Below, piece by piece: positions 16,817-25,976 of a stretch of 52,629 nucleotides of DNA. The translations under genes were made by a program, and so were the position numbers. The DNA is from Pseudomonas borbori (GTDB taxonomy: Bacteria; Pseudomonadota; Gammaproteobacteria; Pseudomonadales; Pseudomonadaceae): positions 1-52,629 of the forward strand of contig NZ_FOWX01000035.1 of the NCBI RefSeq assembly GCF_900115555.1, given 5' to 3'. Position 1 is the stretch's first letter, and each line of letters begins with the position of its first letter. The notes below the pieces were generated by a model. The model was not told the DNA's origin. It saw only the letters and a list, made by a program, of their open reading frames with translations, and did not search any database.

Positions 16817-18193
16817 TTACAGTTTCTTCGCTTTCTCGATGGCTTCTTCGATGCCGCCGACCATGTAGAACGCCTGCTCCGGCAGGTGATCGTAATCACC
16901 TTTGAGGATACCGCTGAAACCAGCGATGGTGTCCTTCAGGGAGACGTACTTGCCTGGCGAGCCGGTGAAGACCTCGGCCACGAAGAACGGCTGCGACAGG
17001 AAGCGCTGGATCTTACGGGCGCGGGATACCAACTGCTTATCCGCTTCGGACAGTTCGTCCATACCGAGGATCGCGATGATGTCCTTCAGTTCCTTGTAAC
17101 GCTGCAGTACGTACTGAACGCCGCGAGCGGTGTCGTAGTGCTCCTGACCGATCACGTTCGGGTCGAGCTGACGCGAAGTGGAGTCGAGCGGGTCGACCGC
17201 CGGATAGATACCCAGGGAAGCGATGTCACGGGACAGTACGACTGTTGCGTCCAAGTGGGCGAAGGTGGTCGCCGGGCTCGGGTCGGTCAAGTCGTCCGCT
17301 GGTACGTATACCGCCTGGATCGAGGTGATCGAACCCTGCTTGGTGGAGGTAATACGCTCCTGCAGGATACCCATCTCTTCGGCCAGGGTCGGCTGGTAAC
17401 CCACTGCGGAAGGCATACGCCCCAGCAGTGCGGATACTTCGGTACCGGCCAGGGTGTAGCGGTAGATGTTGTCGACGAACAGCAGAACGTCGTTACCTTC
17501 GTCGCGGAACTTCTCGGCCATGGTCAGGCCGGTCAGTGCCACGCGCAGACGGTTGCCTGGCGGCTCGTTCATCTGACCGTAGACCAGGGCTACCTTGTCG
17601 AGAACGTTGGAATCCTTCATCTCGTGGTAGAAGTCGTTACCCTCACGAGTACGCTCGCCCACACCGGCGAACACGGAATAACCGCTGTGCTCGATGGCGA
17701 TGTTACGGATCAGTTCCATCATGTTTACGGTCTTGCCGACACCGGCACCACCGAACAGACCGACTTTACCGCCCTTGGCGAACGGGCAGATCAGGTCGAT
17801 AACCTTGATCCCGGTTTCCAGCAGGTCGTTGCCGCCTGCCTGTTCAGCGAAAGACGGCGCAGGACGGTGAATGCCCCAACGCTCTTCTTCGCCGATCGGA
17901 CCGGCTTCGTCGATCGGGTTGCCCAGTACGTCCATGATCCGGCCCAGGGTCGCTTTACCGACGGGGACGGAGATGGCTGCGCCAGTGTTGTTGACGTCCA
18001 GACCGCGCTTCAAGCCTTCGGTCGAGCCCATCGCAATGGTACGCACCACGCCGTCGCCCAGCTGCTGCTGAACTTCCAGGGTGGTTTCGGCGCCTTGAAC
18101 CTTCAAGGCGTCGTAGATGCTCGGAACCTGATCGCGTGGGAATTCCACGTCGATCACGGCGCCGATGATTTGTACGATACGTCCGCTACTCAT
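16817..18193 (-). CDS. atpD: ATP synthase F1 subunit beta
   Basis: The 458-residue catalytic subunit of F1 has the P-loop GGAGVGKT near residues 148-155, the catalytic GERTREG and Walker B LLFVDNIYRYT, and the DELSEADKQLV (DELSEED-type) segment near the C-terminus. Length matches the Pseudomonas subunit exactly. Lies between atpG and atpC in the operon. Confidence 0.98.
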   Translation of the reverse strand: MSSGRIVQIIGAVIDVEFPRDQVPSIYDALKVQGAETTLEVQQQLGDGVVRTIAMGSTEGLKRGLDVNNTGAAISVPVGKATLGRIMDVLGNPIDEAGPIGEEERWGIHRPAPSFAEQAGGNDLLETGIKVIDLICPFAKGGKVGLFGGAGVGKTVNMMELIRNIAIEHSGYSVFAGVGERTREGNDFYHEMKDSNVLDKVALVYGQMNEPPGNRLRVALTGLTMAEKFRDEGNDVLLFVDNIYRYTLAGTEVSALLGRMPSAVGYQPTLAEEMGILQERITSTKQGSITSIQAVYVPADDLTDPSPATTFAHLDATVVLSRDIASLGIYPAVDPLDSTSRQLDPNVIGQEHYDTARGVQYVLQRYKELKDIIAILGMDELSEADKQLVSRARKIQRFLSQPFFVAEVFTGSPGKYVSLKDTIAGFSGILKGDYDHLPEQAFYMVGGIEEAIEKAKKL

Positions 18194-18223
18194 AGCTGGA
18201 TCCTCTGAATATATGAACCGGTA

Positions 18224-19084
18224 TCAGACCGCGGCAGCGCCGCCAACGATTTCCGAGATCTCTTGGGTGATCGCCGCCTGACGCGCCTTGTTGTAGATCA
18301 GCTGCAAATCGCTGATCAGGTCACCGGCGTTGTCGGTAGCGTTCTTCATCGCGATCATCCGCGCCGCTTGTTCAGCCGCGTTGTTCTCGACCACCGCCTG
18401 GTACACCTGCGACTCCACGTAGCGCACCATCAAGCCGTCCAGCAGCTCCTTGGCATCGGGTTCATAGAGATAGTCCCAGTGATGCTTGAGCTTTTGATCC
18501 GAATCGGCGACCAGGGGAATCAACTGTTCCACTGCCGGCTGTTGCGTCATGGTGTTGACGAACTTGTTCGAGACCACGGACAAACGGTCGATGCGGCCAT
18601 TGAGGTAGGCATCGAGCATGACCTTGACGCTACCGATCAGATCGTTGATCGACGGTTCCTCGCCCAGGTGGCTGATCGCAGCAACGACATTGCCGCCAAA
18701 GCTGCGGAAGAATGCCGCACCCTTGCCACCAATCACGCAGAGGTCGATCTCTACGCCTTGCTCGCGATTGCTCGCCATGTCCTTGACCAGAGCCTTGAAC
18801 AGGTTGGTATTGAGACCACCACACAGACCACGATCCGAACTCACCACCACATAACCGACGCGCTTGACTTCACGCTCGATCATGAACGGGTGACGGTATT
18901 CCGGGTTGGCGTTGGCCAGATGACCAATCACCTGGCGGATGCGCTCCGCGTAAGGACGGCTGGCAGACATGCGCATTTGAGCCTTGCGCATCTTGCTGAC
19001 AGCCACCTTTTCCATGGCGCTGGTGATCTTTTGCGTGCTTTTGATGCTCGCAATCTTGCTGCGAATCTCTTTTGCGCCTGCCAT
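18224..19084 (-). CDS. atpG: ATP synthase F1 subunit gamma
   Basis: The 286-residue rotor shaft of F1 has the long N-terminal helix (AGAKEIRSKIASIKSTQKITSAMEKV), the SSDRGLCGGLNTN motif and the C-terminal helix with AMKNATDNAGDLISDLQLIYNKARQA, which touches the beta subunits. Between atpA and atpD. Confidence 0.98.
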   Translation of the reverse strand: MAGAKEIRSKIASIKSTQKITSAMEKVAVSKMRKAQMRMSASRPYAERIRQVIGHLANANPEYRHPFMIEREVKRVGYVVVSSDRGLCGGLNTNLFKALVKDMASNREQGVEIDLCVIGGKGAAFFRSFGGNVVAAISHLGEEPSINDLIGSVKVMLDAYLNGRIDRLSVVSNKFVNTMTQQPAVEQLIPLVADSDQKLKHHWDYLYEPDAKELLDGLMVRYVESQVYQAVVENNAAEQAARMIAMKNATDNAGDLISDLQLIYNKARQAAITQEISEIVGGAAAV

Positions 19085-19134
19085 TTGACACCTATCGGGT
19101 TAGCAGGCGGAGGTCATAAGACCTCCGCTGCGGC

Positions 19135-20679
19135 TTACCAGGTTTGGGTGGCCTTGAACTTCTCGATACCGGCTTTCAGGGCCGCGTCGATTTCGTCATT
19201 GAAGTCACCCTTCACGTTGATCTTCGCCATCAAGTCGGCGTGATCGCGGTTGAAGTAAGCAATCAGAGCTTGTTCGAAGCTGCCGATTTTGACGATTTCG
19301 ATGTCCTGCAGGTAGCCGCGCTCGGCCGAGTACAGGGACAGCGACATATCGGCGATGGACATCGGCGCGTATTGCTTCTGCTTCATCAGCTCGGTAACGC
19401 GCTGACCATGCTCAAGCTGCTTGCGGGTGGCTTCGTCCAGATCAGAGGCGAACTGGGCGAAAGCCGCCAGTTCACGGTACTGAGCCAGAGCGGTACGGAT
19501 ACCACCGGAAAGCTTCTTGATGATCTTGGTCTGAGCGGCACCACCTACGCGGGACACCGAGACACCGGCGTTCACTGCCGGACGGATGCCGGAGTTGAAC
19601 ATGGCCGATTCCAGGAAGATCTGACCGTCGGTGATCGAGATCACGTTGGTCGGAACGAACGCGGAAACGTCGCCAGCCTGGGTTTCGATGATCGGCAGGG
19701 CGGTCAGGGAACCGGTTTTACCGGTGACTGCGCCATTGGTGAACTTCTCCACGTACTCTTCGGACACGCGCGAGGCGCGTTCCAGCAGACGGCTGTGGAG
19801 ATAGAACACGTCGCCCGGGTAGGCTTCACGGCCTGGCGGACGACGCAGCAGCAGGGAAATCTGGCGGTAAGCCACTGCTTGCTTGGACAGATCGTCATAC
19901 ACGATCAGCGCGTCTTCGCCGCGGTCGCGGAAGTACTCGCCCATGGTGCAACCGGAGTAGGGTGCGATGAACTGCAGCGCAGCGGATTCGGAAGCGGAAG
20001 CGGCAACGATGATGGTGTTAGCCAGGGCGCCGTTTTCTTCCAGCTTGCGCACCACGTTGGCGATGGTCGATTGCTTCTGACCGATTGCCACGTAGACGCA
20101 CTTAATGCCGCTGTTCTTCTGGTTGATGATGGCGTCGATGGCCAGAGCGGTTTTACCGATCTGACGGTCACCGATGATCAGCTCGCGCTGGCCACGGCCA
20201 ACCGGGATCATGGCATCGACGGCCTTGTAACCGGTTTGCACCGGTTGGTCGACCGACTTACGCCAGATCACGCCCGGTGCAACCTTCTCAACCGCGTCGC
20301 TGGCGACGTTGTTCAGTGGGCCTTTACCGTCGACCGGGTTACCCAGGGCATCGACCACGCGACCCAGCAGTTCCGGACCTACCGGCACTTCGAGGATGCG
20401 ACCGGTGCACTTGGCGCTCATGCCTTCAGCCAGGGACTGATAGGCACCGAGAACCACGGCGCCGACAGAGTCGCGCTCGAGGTTCATCGCCATACCGTAA
20501 ACGCTGCCCGGGAACTCGATCATTTCGCCGTACATGACGTCGGCGAGACCGTGAATGCGCACGATACCGTCGGATACGCTGACGACCGTGCCTTCGTTAC
20601 GGGCTTGAGAGGCGACATCGAGTTTCTCGATACGCCCCTTGATGATTTCACTTATTTCGGAAGGATTGAGTTGCTGCAT
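19135..20679 (-). CDS. atpA: ATP synthase F1 subunit alpha
   Basis: The 514-residue non-catalytic nucleotide-binding subunit of F1 has the P-loop GDRQIGKTALA near 169-179, the VYVAIGQK strand, ALIVYDDLSKQAVAYRQ (Walker B region) and the family signature PAVNAGVSVSRVGG with the arginine finger region. Length as in Pseudomonas. Confidence 0.98.
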   Translation of the reverse strand: MQQLNPSEISEIIKGRIEKLDVASQARNEGTVVSVSDGIVRIHGLADVMYGEMIEFPGSVYGMAMNLERDSVGAVVLGAYQSLAEGMSAKCTGRILEVPVGPELLGRVVDALGNPVDGKGPLNNVASDAVEKVAPGVIWRKSVDQPVQTGYKAVDAMIPVGRGQRELIIGDRQIGKTALAIDAIINQKNSGIKCVYVAIGQKQSTIANVVRKLEENGALANTIIVAASASESAALQFIAPYSGCTMGEYFRDRGEDALIVYDDLSKQAVAYRQISLLLRRPPGREAYPGDVFYLHSRLLERASRVSEEYVEKFTNGAVTGKTGSLTALPIIETQAGDVSAFVPTNVISITDGQIFLESAMFNSGIRPAVNAGVSVSRVGGAAQTKIIKKLSGGIRTALAQYRELAAFAQFASDLDEATRKQLEHGQRVTELMKQKQYAPMSIADMSLSLYSAERGYLQDIEIVKIGSFEQALIAYFNRDHADLMAKINVKGDFNDEIDAALKAGIEKFKATQTW

Positions 20680-20700
20680 AGCTCTGCTGCCCCTTCAAAC

Positions 20701-21237
20701 TCAAGAATTCAATGCTTCGGCCAGCTTCGCGATCTTGCCGCGAACTGAGCCATCGATAACCAGGTCGCCGGCGCGGATTACGACACCACCTATCAGGCTG
20801 GCATCCTCCGTAGCGTGCAGGCGCACTTCCCGGCCGAGCCGTGCACTGAGAACCTTGGCGAGTTTGTCTTGCTGTTCATCGCTCAATGCGAAGGCACTGG
20901 TGACATCCACATCCACCGATTTTTCCTGTTCGGCTTTATACAACTCGAACAGGTCGGCGATCTCCGGCAACAGGGCCAGACGATCGTTTTCGGCGACGAT
21001 ATGGATGAAATTGCGTACCTGGGCGTCGAACTTGTCACCACACACCTCGTTGAAGGTGGTGGACTTATCTGTACTCGTCAGACGCGGAGCCGTGAGCATG
21101 CGCTGGATGGTGTCGTCTTGCGACACCTCAGCGGCCAGGCCAAGCATGGCTGACCAGGAGGCCAGTTGCTGGTGGGCCTGGGCATACTCGAAAGCAGCCT
21201 TGGCGTAAGGTCGGGCCAGCGTGGTCAGTTCTGCCAT
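20701..21237 (-). CDS. atpH: ATP synthase F1 subunit delta
   Basis: The 178-residue peripheral stalk cap joins F1 to the b subunits. The N-terminal helical bundle starts [17 protein letters not shown], and the C-terminal signature [22 protein letters not shown]-like segment (here [16 protein letters not shown]) is present. Located 14 bp after atpF. Confidence 0.97.
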   Translation of the reverse strand: [178 protein letters not shown]

Positions 21238-21251
21238 GATCGCGCCCTCGC

Positions 21252-21722
21252 TTAAATTTCGGCTGCCAGTTTGGAAACCAGCTCCGCATGCGCGTTTTGG
21301 TCGATGGATGCGCCCAGGATCTTCGCGGCACCGCTAACGGCCAGGCTACCCACTTGGGCACGCAAGGCGTCTTTGACGCTGTTCAGTTCCTGTTCGATCT
21401 CGGCCTGAGCCTGAGCCTTCACGCGGTCAGCTTCGACACGGGCCTGTTCACGGGCTTCGTCGACGATCTGGGTTCCACGTTTCTTGGCTTGCTCAATGAT
21501 TTCGGCTGCTTGGCCTTTGGCGTCGCGCAGTTGTTGAGCCACTTTTTCATGGGCCAACTCCAGGTCACGAGCCGCACGGCTGGCAGCGTCCAGTCCATCT
21601 GCAATCTTCTTTTGACGATCCTGCAAAGCCGTAATGACCGGAGGCCATACGAACTTCATGCAGAACAGCACGAAGATGAAGAAGGCAACGGACTGGCCAA
21701 TCAGGGTTGCATTAATGTTCAC
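21252..21722 (-). CDS. atpF: ATP synthase Fo subunit b
   Basis: The 156-residue stator subunit starts with one membrane helix (INATLIGQSVAFFIFVLFCMKFVWPPV) followed by a long charged right-handed coiled coil (ADGLDAASRAARDLELAHEKVAQ and on). The C-terminal region binds delta. Length matches Pseudomonas AtpF. Confidence 0.97.
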   Translation of the reverse strand: MNINATLIGQSVAFFIFVLFCMKFVWPPVITALQDRQKKIADGLDAASRAARDLELAHEKVAQQLRDAKGQAAEIIEQAKKRGTQIVDEAREQARVEADRVKAQAQAEIEQELNSVKDALRAQVGSLAVSGAAKILGASIDQNAHAELVSKLAAEI

Positions 21723-21779
21723 GCCAACACCTCGCTCGTTCGTTGTCCGTCAAACCAATCCACTCGAATACTCGAGTGA

Positions 21780-22037
21780 TTAGCCTGCAATTTGACCAAC
21801 GAAGGGGTTCGCGAAGGTGAAGAACAGTGCGATACCAACGCCGATCATGGTCACGGCGTCGAGCAGACCGGCGACGATGAACATTTTAACTTGCAGCATC
21901 GGAACCATTTCCGGTTGACGCGCAGCGCCTTCCAGGAACTTGCCGCCCAGCAGGCCGAAACCAATGGCGGTACCCAGGGCACCCAGGCCAATCAGCAGTG
22001 CTACAGCGATCGCGGTCAGACCAACTACAGTTTCCAT
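21780..22037 (-). CDS. atpE: ATP synthase Fo subunit c
   Basis: The 85-residue proteolipid has two membrane helices joined by the polar loop ARQPE (residues 39-43). The proton-carrying carboxylate is Asp60 in the second helix ([14 protein letters not shown]), so this is a proton-type ring; the sodium-binding residues of sodium-type rings are not present. The 165 bp between this gene and atpB contain an imperfect hairpin near 22159-22179 but no gene; it may raise atpE output relative to its neighbours. Confidence 0.97.
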
Positions 22038-22202
22038 CTTTCCTCCCGACTTTTATGTCGTATTGGTTTAAGGTTTTCTAAGGTAAAGCGGTAAAGCTAA
22101 ATCATTGCCTGTGTTGCCCTTGCGGGCGTCCACCTCGAGCAGAGCGCACCCTTGACTGCCTTTTCCCCGCCGGGAAAGGGCATCAGGCTGCGCGCAGCGC
22201 GC

Positions 22203-23072
22203 TTAGTGGTTGTCTTCGTGCGCCATCGACAGGTAGACGATGGTCAGCATCATGAAGATGAACGCTTGCAAGGTGATGATCAGGATGTGGAACACCGCCC
22301 ACGCCCACTGCAGCACCACACCCAAGGCACTCAGCCAGAGCAAGCCACTGCCGAACATCACTGCAATCAGAATGAACACCAGCTCGCCAGCGTACATGTT
22401 GCCGAACAGACGCAGCGCCAGGGAAATCGGTTTGGCGATCAGAGTGACGAATTCAAGCAGGAAGTTGACCGGGATCAGCAGCGCCTGCACGAATAGGTTC
22501 TTGCTACCAAACGGGTGGAGAGTCAGCTCGCCAATGAAACCGCCGATACCTTTGACCTTGATGCTGTAGAAAATGATCAGCGCGAACACCGACAGCGCCA
22601 TGCCCAAGGTAGCATTTGGATCAGTGGTGGATACGGCACGGAAGAACACGTGCTCGTTACCCGAAGCCACCATGGCCAGCTGGGGAATCCAATCGACCGG
22701 AATCAAGTCGATGGCGTTCATCAGAAACACCCAGACGAAAATAGTCAGCGCCAGTGGTGCAATCACCGGGCTACGGCCATGGAAGCTGTCTTTCACGCTG
22801 CCATCGACGAAGCCGATCAGCACTTCAACAAAGTTCTGCAAAGCACCCGGCTGCCCGGAAGTTGCCTTCTTTGCAGCCATGCGGAAAAGCAATACGAAGA
22901 TCAGACCTAGCGCAACCGACCAGCCGAGGGTATCGACGTGGAAGGCCCAAAAGCCCATTTCCTTTGCTTCTTGTGCAGTGTGGGCGAAGCCCCAGTCACC
23001 GTTAGGCAGCTGCCCGTAAGTCAGATTCTGCAGGTGGTGCTGGATATAGCCCGAAGCGGTTTGTTCTGCCAT
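22203..23072 (-). CDS. atpB: ATP synthase Fo subunit a
   Basis: The 289-residue proton-channel subunit has several membrane helices and the essential arginine at 221 in LALRLFGNMYAGE. Gln and His/Glu polar residues of the last helices are present (ITLQAFIFMMLTIVYLS). Length equals that of Pseudomonas AtpB. Second gene of the operon, 16 bp after atpI. Confidence 0.97.
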   Translation of the reverse strand: MAEQTASGYIQHHLQNLTYGQLPNGDWGFAHTAQEAKEMGFWAFHVDTLGWSVALGLIFVLLFRMAAKKATSGQPGALQNFVEVLIGFVDGSVKDSFHGRSPVIAPLALTIFVWVFLMNAIDLIPVDWIPQLAMVASGNEHVFFRAVSTTDPNATLGMALSVFALIIFYSIKVKGIGGFIGELTLHPFGSKNLFVQALLIPVNFLLEFVTLIAKPISLALRLFGNMYAGELVFILIAVMFGSGLLWLSALGVVLQWAWAVFHILIITLQAFIFMMLTIVYLSMAHEDNH

Positions 23073-23088
23073 GGTTGCCTCAAACGCC

Positions 23089-23502
23089 TTAAGGTCTCGA
23101 AAGTCTTTTACTTATCAACAGGGGGGCGAACCAGTTGACCAGTTGGGTCAGCAGGAATACACCGAATACCGCCAGCGCATCCAATGGCTTCACGCCTGTA
23201 AACGTCAGTGCAAACAGCACTGCCGTGAAAATCAGTTTGCCCGCTTCACCGGCATAAAAAGACCGGACTATCGCTTGGGCGGCCCGCGCTCCACTGAATC
23301 GGAACGCCTTGTGGGCAAAGTACAGGTTCGGCAACCAGGCAATCAGCCCGCCACACAACCCCGAATAACCACTTACTGCTCCCCGTGTGGCGTACAGCAC
23401 CGCAGCCGCTAACAGTAGTACAGCCAGCTGGGTCAGCAAGACCGGAAACACCGCTAAACGATGAAAGGGCAGGCGGTTTGGCGTGCGAACATCCATCGTC
23501 AC
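23089..23502 (-). CDS. atpI: ATP synthase accessory protein AtpI
   Basis: The 137-residue protein has four hydrophobic segments (for example FPVLLTQLAVLLLAAAVLYAT and LIAWLPNLYFAHKAFRF) and fits AtpI, a membrane protein encoded first in atp operons and thought to help c-ring assembly. An ATG two codons downstream (23496) is an equally good start. A promoter lies at 23571-23599. Confidence 0.92.
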   Translation of the reverse strand: MTMDVRTPNRLPFHRLAVFPVLLTQLAVLLLAAAVLYATRGAVSGYSGLCGGLIAWLPNLYFAHKAFRFSGARAAQAIVRSFYAGEAGKLIFTAVLFALTFTGVKPLDALAVFGVFLLTQLVNWFAPLLISKRLSRP

Positions 23503-23570
23503 AGTCCTTACGGCGTCGGCCGCCTCAAAATCAACGACTTGGCATATTTCGTGCCGACAAAAGCGCGCAG

Positions 23571-23599
23571 AGTATAGGGGGGTAAGCCCCCCGGTTCAA
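23571..23599 (-). promoter_or_regulatory. Predicted promoter of the atp operon
   Basis: On the minus strand TTGAAC (23599-23594) and TATACT (23576-23571) are separated by 17 bp, close to the sigma-70 consensus. The start of transcription would be near 23564, about 62 nt before atpI. The spacer holds a perfect G6/C6 inverted repeat (23577-23582 with 23587-23592). Confidence 0.7.
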
Positions 23600-23644
23600 C
23601 TGTCAGGTAGTGATTTACCTGCCCCCGCTACATGGCCAATTGTT

Positions 23645-24517
23645 TCAGCGGATGTGGGCCAGTACGCCCTGCAATTCATCCAGCGAACTGTAGCGAATCA
23701 CCAGTTGGCCTTTGCCCTTTTGCCCGTGCTTGATCTGCACCGGAGAGCCCAGGCGCTCGGCCAGGCGCTGTTCCAGGCGACTGATGTCCGGGTCGCTTTT
23801 GACCGCTGCTGCGACCTTGGGTTTGCCGTTCAGCCACTGGCGTACCAGGGCTTCGGTCTGGCGCACGGTCAGCCCACATGCGACAACGTGTCGCGCCCCT
23901 TCGACCTGTTGTTCCGCCGGCAGACCGAGCAGGGCACGGGCATGGCCCATCTCGAGATCGCCATGGGACAGCAGGGTCTTGATCTCGTCCGGCAGGCCGA
24001 TCAGGCGCAGCAGGTTGCTGATGGTCACGCGGGATTTGCCCACGGCCTCGGCCACCTGTTGCTGGGTCAGCTGGAATTCCTGCTGCAGCCGCTGCAGGGC
24101 CACGGCTTCGTCGATCGGGTTGAGGTCTTCGCGCTGGATGTTCTCGATCAGCGCCATGGCGATCGCCGCCTCGTCGGGCAGTTCGCGCACCATCGCCGGG
24201 ATCTTCTCCAGGCCCGCCTGCTGACAGGCACGCCAGCGCCGCTCGCCGGCCACGATCTCGTAACGACCCTGGCCAATCGGCCGCAGCACGATCGGCTGCA
24301 ACACCCCCTGGGCCTTGATCGACTGAGCCAGTTCGTCCAGTGCAGTGGCGTCCATGTCGCGCCGCGGTTGGTACTTGCCGCGCTGGATCAGATCCAGTGG
24401 CACGTAGTGCAGCTCGCGGCTATCGGCCTGGGCGGCTTCTTCCTGCAGAGCAGTGACGGTGGTGCCACCCAGCAGGGCGTCCAAGCCTCGTCCCAGCCCT
24501 CGTTTCTTGGCGGCCAT
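23645..24517 (-). CDS. parB: Chromosome partitioning protein ParB
   Basis: The 290-residue CTP-dependent DNA-clamp protein loads at parS sites and spreads to organise the origin. It starts MAAKKRGLGRGLDALLGG, the standard ParB N-terminus; the frame extends upstream over parA's end but without similarity. The CTP-binding motifs are GRYEIVAGERRWRA and LIENIQREDLNPIDEA. The helix-turn-helix follows (LTQQQVAEAVGKSRVTISNLLRL), and a C-terminal dimerisation domain ends at HIR. parA lies 10 bp upstream. Two matching sites are present in recF. Confidence 0.97.
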   Translation of the reverse strand: MAAKKRGLGRGLDALLGGTTVTALQEEAAQADSRELHYVPLDLIQRGKYQPRRDMDATALDELAQSIKAQGVLQPIVLRPIGQGRYEIVAGERRWRACQQAGLEKIPAMVRELPDEAAIAMALIENIQREDLNPIDEAVALQRLQQEFQLTQQQVAEAVGKSRVTISNLLRLIGLPDEIKTLLSHGDLEMGHARALLGLPAEQQVEGARHVVACGLTVRQTEALVRQWLNGKPKVAAAVKSDPDISRLEQRLAERLGSPVQIKHGQKGKGQLVIRYSSLDELQGVLAHIR

Positions 24518-24527
24518 GCGGAATTCC

Positions 24528-25316
24528 TTATGCGGTTGCGGTGTGGGCACTGGCGCGCTGGCGGCGAACCAGTTCGCCAGCCAAGGCCAGGTAGGCGATC
24601 GCGCCACGCGATTGCTTGTCGTAGACCAGCGCCGGCATGCCGTAGCTGGGGGCCTCGGCCAGGCGCACGTTGCGCGGGATCACGGTTTGGTACAGCGTAT
24701 CGGGGAAATGTTCCTTGAGCTGCGCCGAAACATCGTTGGTCAGGCTGATGCGCGGGTCGTACATGGTCCGCAGCAGGCCTTCGATCTTCAGCGCAGGATT
24801 GAGCATCTGGGCGATGCGCTGGATGCTGTTGATCAGGTCGCTCAAGCCTTCCAGGGCGAAATACTCGCACTGCATGGGGATGATCACCCCATCGGCGGCC
24901 ACCAGGGCATTGACCGTGAGCATCGACAGCGCCGGCGGGCAGTCGATGAGGATGTAGTCGTAATTCTCGCGGATCGGCGCCAGGGCGTTACGCAGGCGAC
25001 TTTCCTTCATTTTCATTTCCAGCAAACTGACTTCCGCGGCCGTCAGGTCGCGGTTGGCCGGCAGCAGCTGGTAACCGCCGTGCTCGGCATACTGCATGGC
25101 CTCGACCAGATTGCATTCGCCGATCAGCACGTCGTAGATCGAATGCTCCAGGGCATGCTTATCCACACCGCTGCCCATGGTCGCGTTGCCCTGTGGATCG
25201 AGGTCGATCAGCAGTACCCGGCGCTTGGTCGCAACCAGTGAGGCGGCCAGATTGATGCAGGTGGTGGTCTTGCCCACGCCGCCTTTCTGGTTGGCGATTG
25301 CGAATACTTTAGCCAT
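24528..25316 (-). CDS. parA: Chromosome partitioning ATPase ParA (Soj)
   Basis: The 262-residue ATPase has the deviant Walker A KGGVGKTT at 11-18, the A' motif LIDLDPQGNAT, Walker B YILIDCPPAL and a C-terminal lysine/arginine-rich DNA-binding patch. It uses ATP-dependent DNA binding to move ParB-parS complexes. The start is 12 bp past rsmG. Confidence 0.97.
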   Translation of the reverse strand: MAKVFAIANQKGGVGKTTTCINLAASLVATKRRVLLIDLDPQGNATMGSGVDKHALEHSIYDVLIGECNLVEAMQYAEHGGYQLLPANRDLTAAEVSLLEMKMKESRLRNALAPIRENYDYILIDCPPALSMLTVNALVAADGVIIPMQCEYFALEGLSDLINSIQRIAQMLNPALKIEGLLRTMYDPRISLTNDVSAQLKEHFPDTLYQTVIPRNVRLAEAPSYGMPALVYDKQSRGAIAYLALAGELVRRQRASAHTATA

Positions 25317-25328
25317 GTTGCCTTCCCC

Positions 25329-25976
25329 CTAGACCGAGCGACGCAGTATCAGCAGATGGCGCTGACCTTGGCAACCGGGAACCTTGAGCACATGGGTGGC
25401 TGCCAGGCGGAAGTCGGCCGGCAGGGCTTGCAGTTCGTCGTCCGGATGCACGCCTTTCATGGCCAGCCATTGGCTCTGGCCATCGCCGAGATGGCGGGTC
25501 CAGTTGGCAAAATCTTCCAGGCTGCTGAACGCACGGGAGACGATGCCGCTGAATGGCTGCGGCGGCGTGAAGGCTTCGACCCGGCTGTGGATAACTTCCA
25601 GATTGGCCAGTTTCAGTTCCAGCTTCACCTGAGTCAGGAAGCGAGTCTTCTTGCCGTTGGAGTCGAGCAGGGTGAAGCGCCGCTCGGGGAACAGGATGGC
25701 CAGGGGAATGCCCGGCATGCCGCCGCCACTGCCGACGTCCAGCCAGTTATCCCCAGCATCGAGGACGAAGGGCTGCACACTCAGGCTGTCGAGCAGGTGG
25801 CGCGAGACCATTTCGTCGGGATCACGCACCGCGGTGAGGTTGTAGGCCTTGTTCCACTTGATCAGCAGCGCCAGGTAGGCCAGTAGCTGCTCTTGTTGCT
25901 TGGGTGATACCTCGACGCCCAGCTCGAGGGCGCCTTGCGCCAGTTCTTCGGCGTGCTTGCTGGTTACCACAGACAT
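25329..25976 (-). CDS. rsmG: 16S rRNA (guanine527-N7) methyltransferase
   Basis: The 215-residue protein (also called GidB) methylates G527 in the 530 loop of 16S rRNA using S-adenosylmethionine; loss gives low-level streptomycin resistance in other species. The SAM-binding motif is WLDVGSGGGMPGIPLAILFP, and the family HLLDSLSVQPF precedes it. Its ATG overlaps the mnmG stop by one base (TGATG), which indicates coupling. Confidence 0.97.
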   Translation of the reverse strand: MSVVTSKHAEELAQGALELGVEVSPKQQEQLLAYLALLIKWNKAYNLTAVRDPDEMVSRHLLDSLSVQPFVLDAGDNWLDVGSGGGMPGIPLAILFPERRFTLLDSNGKKTRFLTQVKLELKLANLEVIHSRVEAFTPPQPFSGIVSRAFSSLEDFANWTRHLGDGQSQWLAMKGVHPDDELQALPADFRLAATHVLKVPGCQGQRHLLILRRSV

